Assembly (NCBI GenBank): GCA_035455745.1
Contig: DATIEP010000090.1
Location: forward strand, 1-64,000
Source of the DNA: JADGGM01 sp027307005
GTDB lineage: Bacteria > Gemmatimonadota > Gemmatimonadetes > Gemmatimonadales > Gemmatimonadaceae
Direction: 5' to 3'
DNA length: 64,000 nucleotides
Shown here: positions 63,399 to 64,000 of the stretch, one piece after another
Numbering within the stretch: position 1 is the stretch's first letter
How the letters are laid out: each line of letters opens with the position of its first letter
Made by a program: the position numbers and the translations under genes
The notes under the pieces: model-generated
What the model saw: the letters and a program-made list of their open reading frames with translations, nothing else
Database searches by the model: none
Told to the model about the DNA's origin: nothing

Positions 63399-64000
63399 AT
63401 GGAACCACACGTGAACGAGAGCGGCGTGCCGGAAGGATACGTCGAGCATGCGCCGCCTCCGGACCTCGCCGCCGCCGTCGTCTGCGCGTGGACGCGTCGC
63501 GTCAGCGGCATCGTCGATGTCGCCGTGCATCGCGTGCTGCCCGACGGGTGCTGCGATATCCTGTTCGTGTTCGGCGACGGCGATGTCGCGAGCGCGACAA
63601 TCGTGGGCGCCATGACGCGGCCGATTCTCGTGCACGGTCCGCACCCTCGATTGTACGTGGGCGTCCGTCTCTCGCCAGGCTACGCCCAGTCGGCGTTTCG
63701 CCTTCCCGCATCCGACCTCACCGACCAGAACGTGGAATACGAGCTGCTCGTGCCGGAGGCGGCCGAGCACGTCGATGCACTCGCTGCAGCGAGCGACGCC
63801 CAGTGCGTCGCCATCGCCTTCGACATCGTGCGACAACGCCTCGCGCGCGGATCCGCGGTGTCACGCTCCGTGCTCGCCGCCGTGCGCCGCATCGTCCAAT
63901 CCGACGGCAACCTCAGGGTCGCCGCGTTGGCCGGCGAGATCGGCCTCACCCGTCAGCAGTTGGCGCGGCAATTCGCGGCGCACGTCGGCCTGACTCCCAA
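63399..64000 (+). CDS. AraC-family transcription regulator, partial
   Basis: About 200 aa visible from ATG 63399. The N-terminal part looks like a DUF6597-type ligand domain, with LPDGCCDILFVFGDG and VGVRLSPGYAQSAF. The helix-turn-helix begins at about residue 155 (VLAAVRRIVQSDGNLRVAA, then LAGEIGLTRQQLARQFAAHVGLTP) and is cut by the window end. It probably controls the divergent VOC gene. The C-terminus is missing only because of the window. Confidence 0.85.
   Translation, partial: MEPHVNESGVPEGYVEHAPPPDLAAAVVCAWTRRVSGIVDVAVHRVLPDGCCDILFVFGDGDVASATIVGAMTRPILVHGPHPRLYVGVRLSPGYAQSAFRLPASDLTDQNVEYELLVPEAAEHVDALAAASDAQCVAIAFDIVRQRLARGSAVSRSVLAAVRRIVQSDGNLRVAALAGEIGLTRQQLARQFAAHVGLTP

Overview
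The window is a high-GC chromosomal segment with no rRNA, tRNA, phage or insertion-sequence signature. Gene content suggests a Gemmatimonadota-like, diderm, soil-type bacterium. The pointers are fused MacB-like (ADOP-type) permeases with a PadR partner, a very long secreted BNR/sortilin-like protein, a short TonB-plug-like lipoprotein, a bacillithiol deacetylase next to kynurenine genes, Lnt and TolC (an outer membrane), and very tight gene packing. The phylum call is inference.

Layout. 1-9.9 kb (minus): a chain rimO, hemL, spoIID-like lipoprotein, Gfo/Idh oxidoreductase, lnt, hyuA, hyuB, joined by 1-26 bp overlaps except for one 21 bp gap. 9.9-11.3 kb: a gene-poor stretch with three clusters of the word TTGTCCG/CGGACAA around yajQ. 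11.3-25.3 kb (minus): large BNR-repeat protein, a VapBC-like toxin-antitoxin pair with a palindromic operator, sigma-70 factor, signal peptidase I, aldehyde dehydrogenase, NtrX-like regulator, thpR, larE, a secreted JAMM-like protein and comM. 25.4-43.7 kb: acyltransferase, hybrid histidine kinase, ADOP permease, Nudix, a tandem AsnC/siroheme-decarboxylase-like protein, DUF445, a LytS/LytTR two-component pair and a giant NtrY-like sensor. 43.7-58.9 kb: creatininase-family protein, then an export region (TolC, MacA, MacB ATPase, three permeases; a PadR-ADOP pair; a plug lipoprotein with two more permeases). 59-64 kb: secreted proteins, a plastocyanin-like lipoprotein, a bshB1-kynA-kynB chain, a VOC protein and a partial AraC-type regulator.

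Coordination. TolC, MacA and MacB look like one tripartite exporter unit, and the other permeases may share its ATPase. BshB1 and the two kynurenine enzymes probably share one transcript. The NtrX-like regulator and the NtrY-like sensor are each orphans about 20 kb apart.

The most striking signal is not a gene. The octamer GCCTAACG (reverse complement CGTTAGGC) occurs about once per kilobase in both orientations, inside genes in every frame that does not create an internal stop, and sometimes supplies the stop codon itself. It is far above chance for this GC content and resembles the density of HIP1 or DNA-uptake words. A second unexplained signal is the set of TTGTCCG arrays flanking yajQ.
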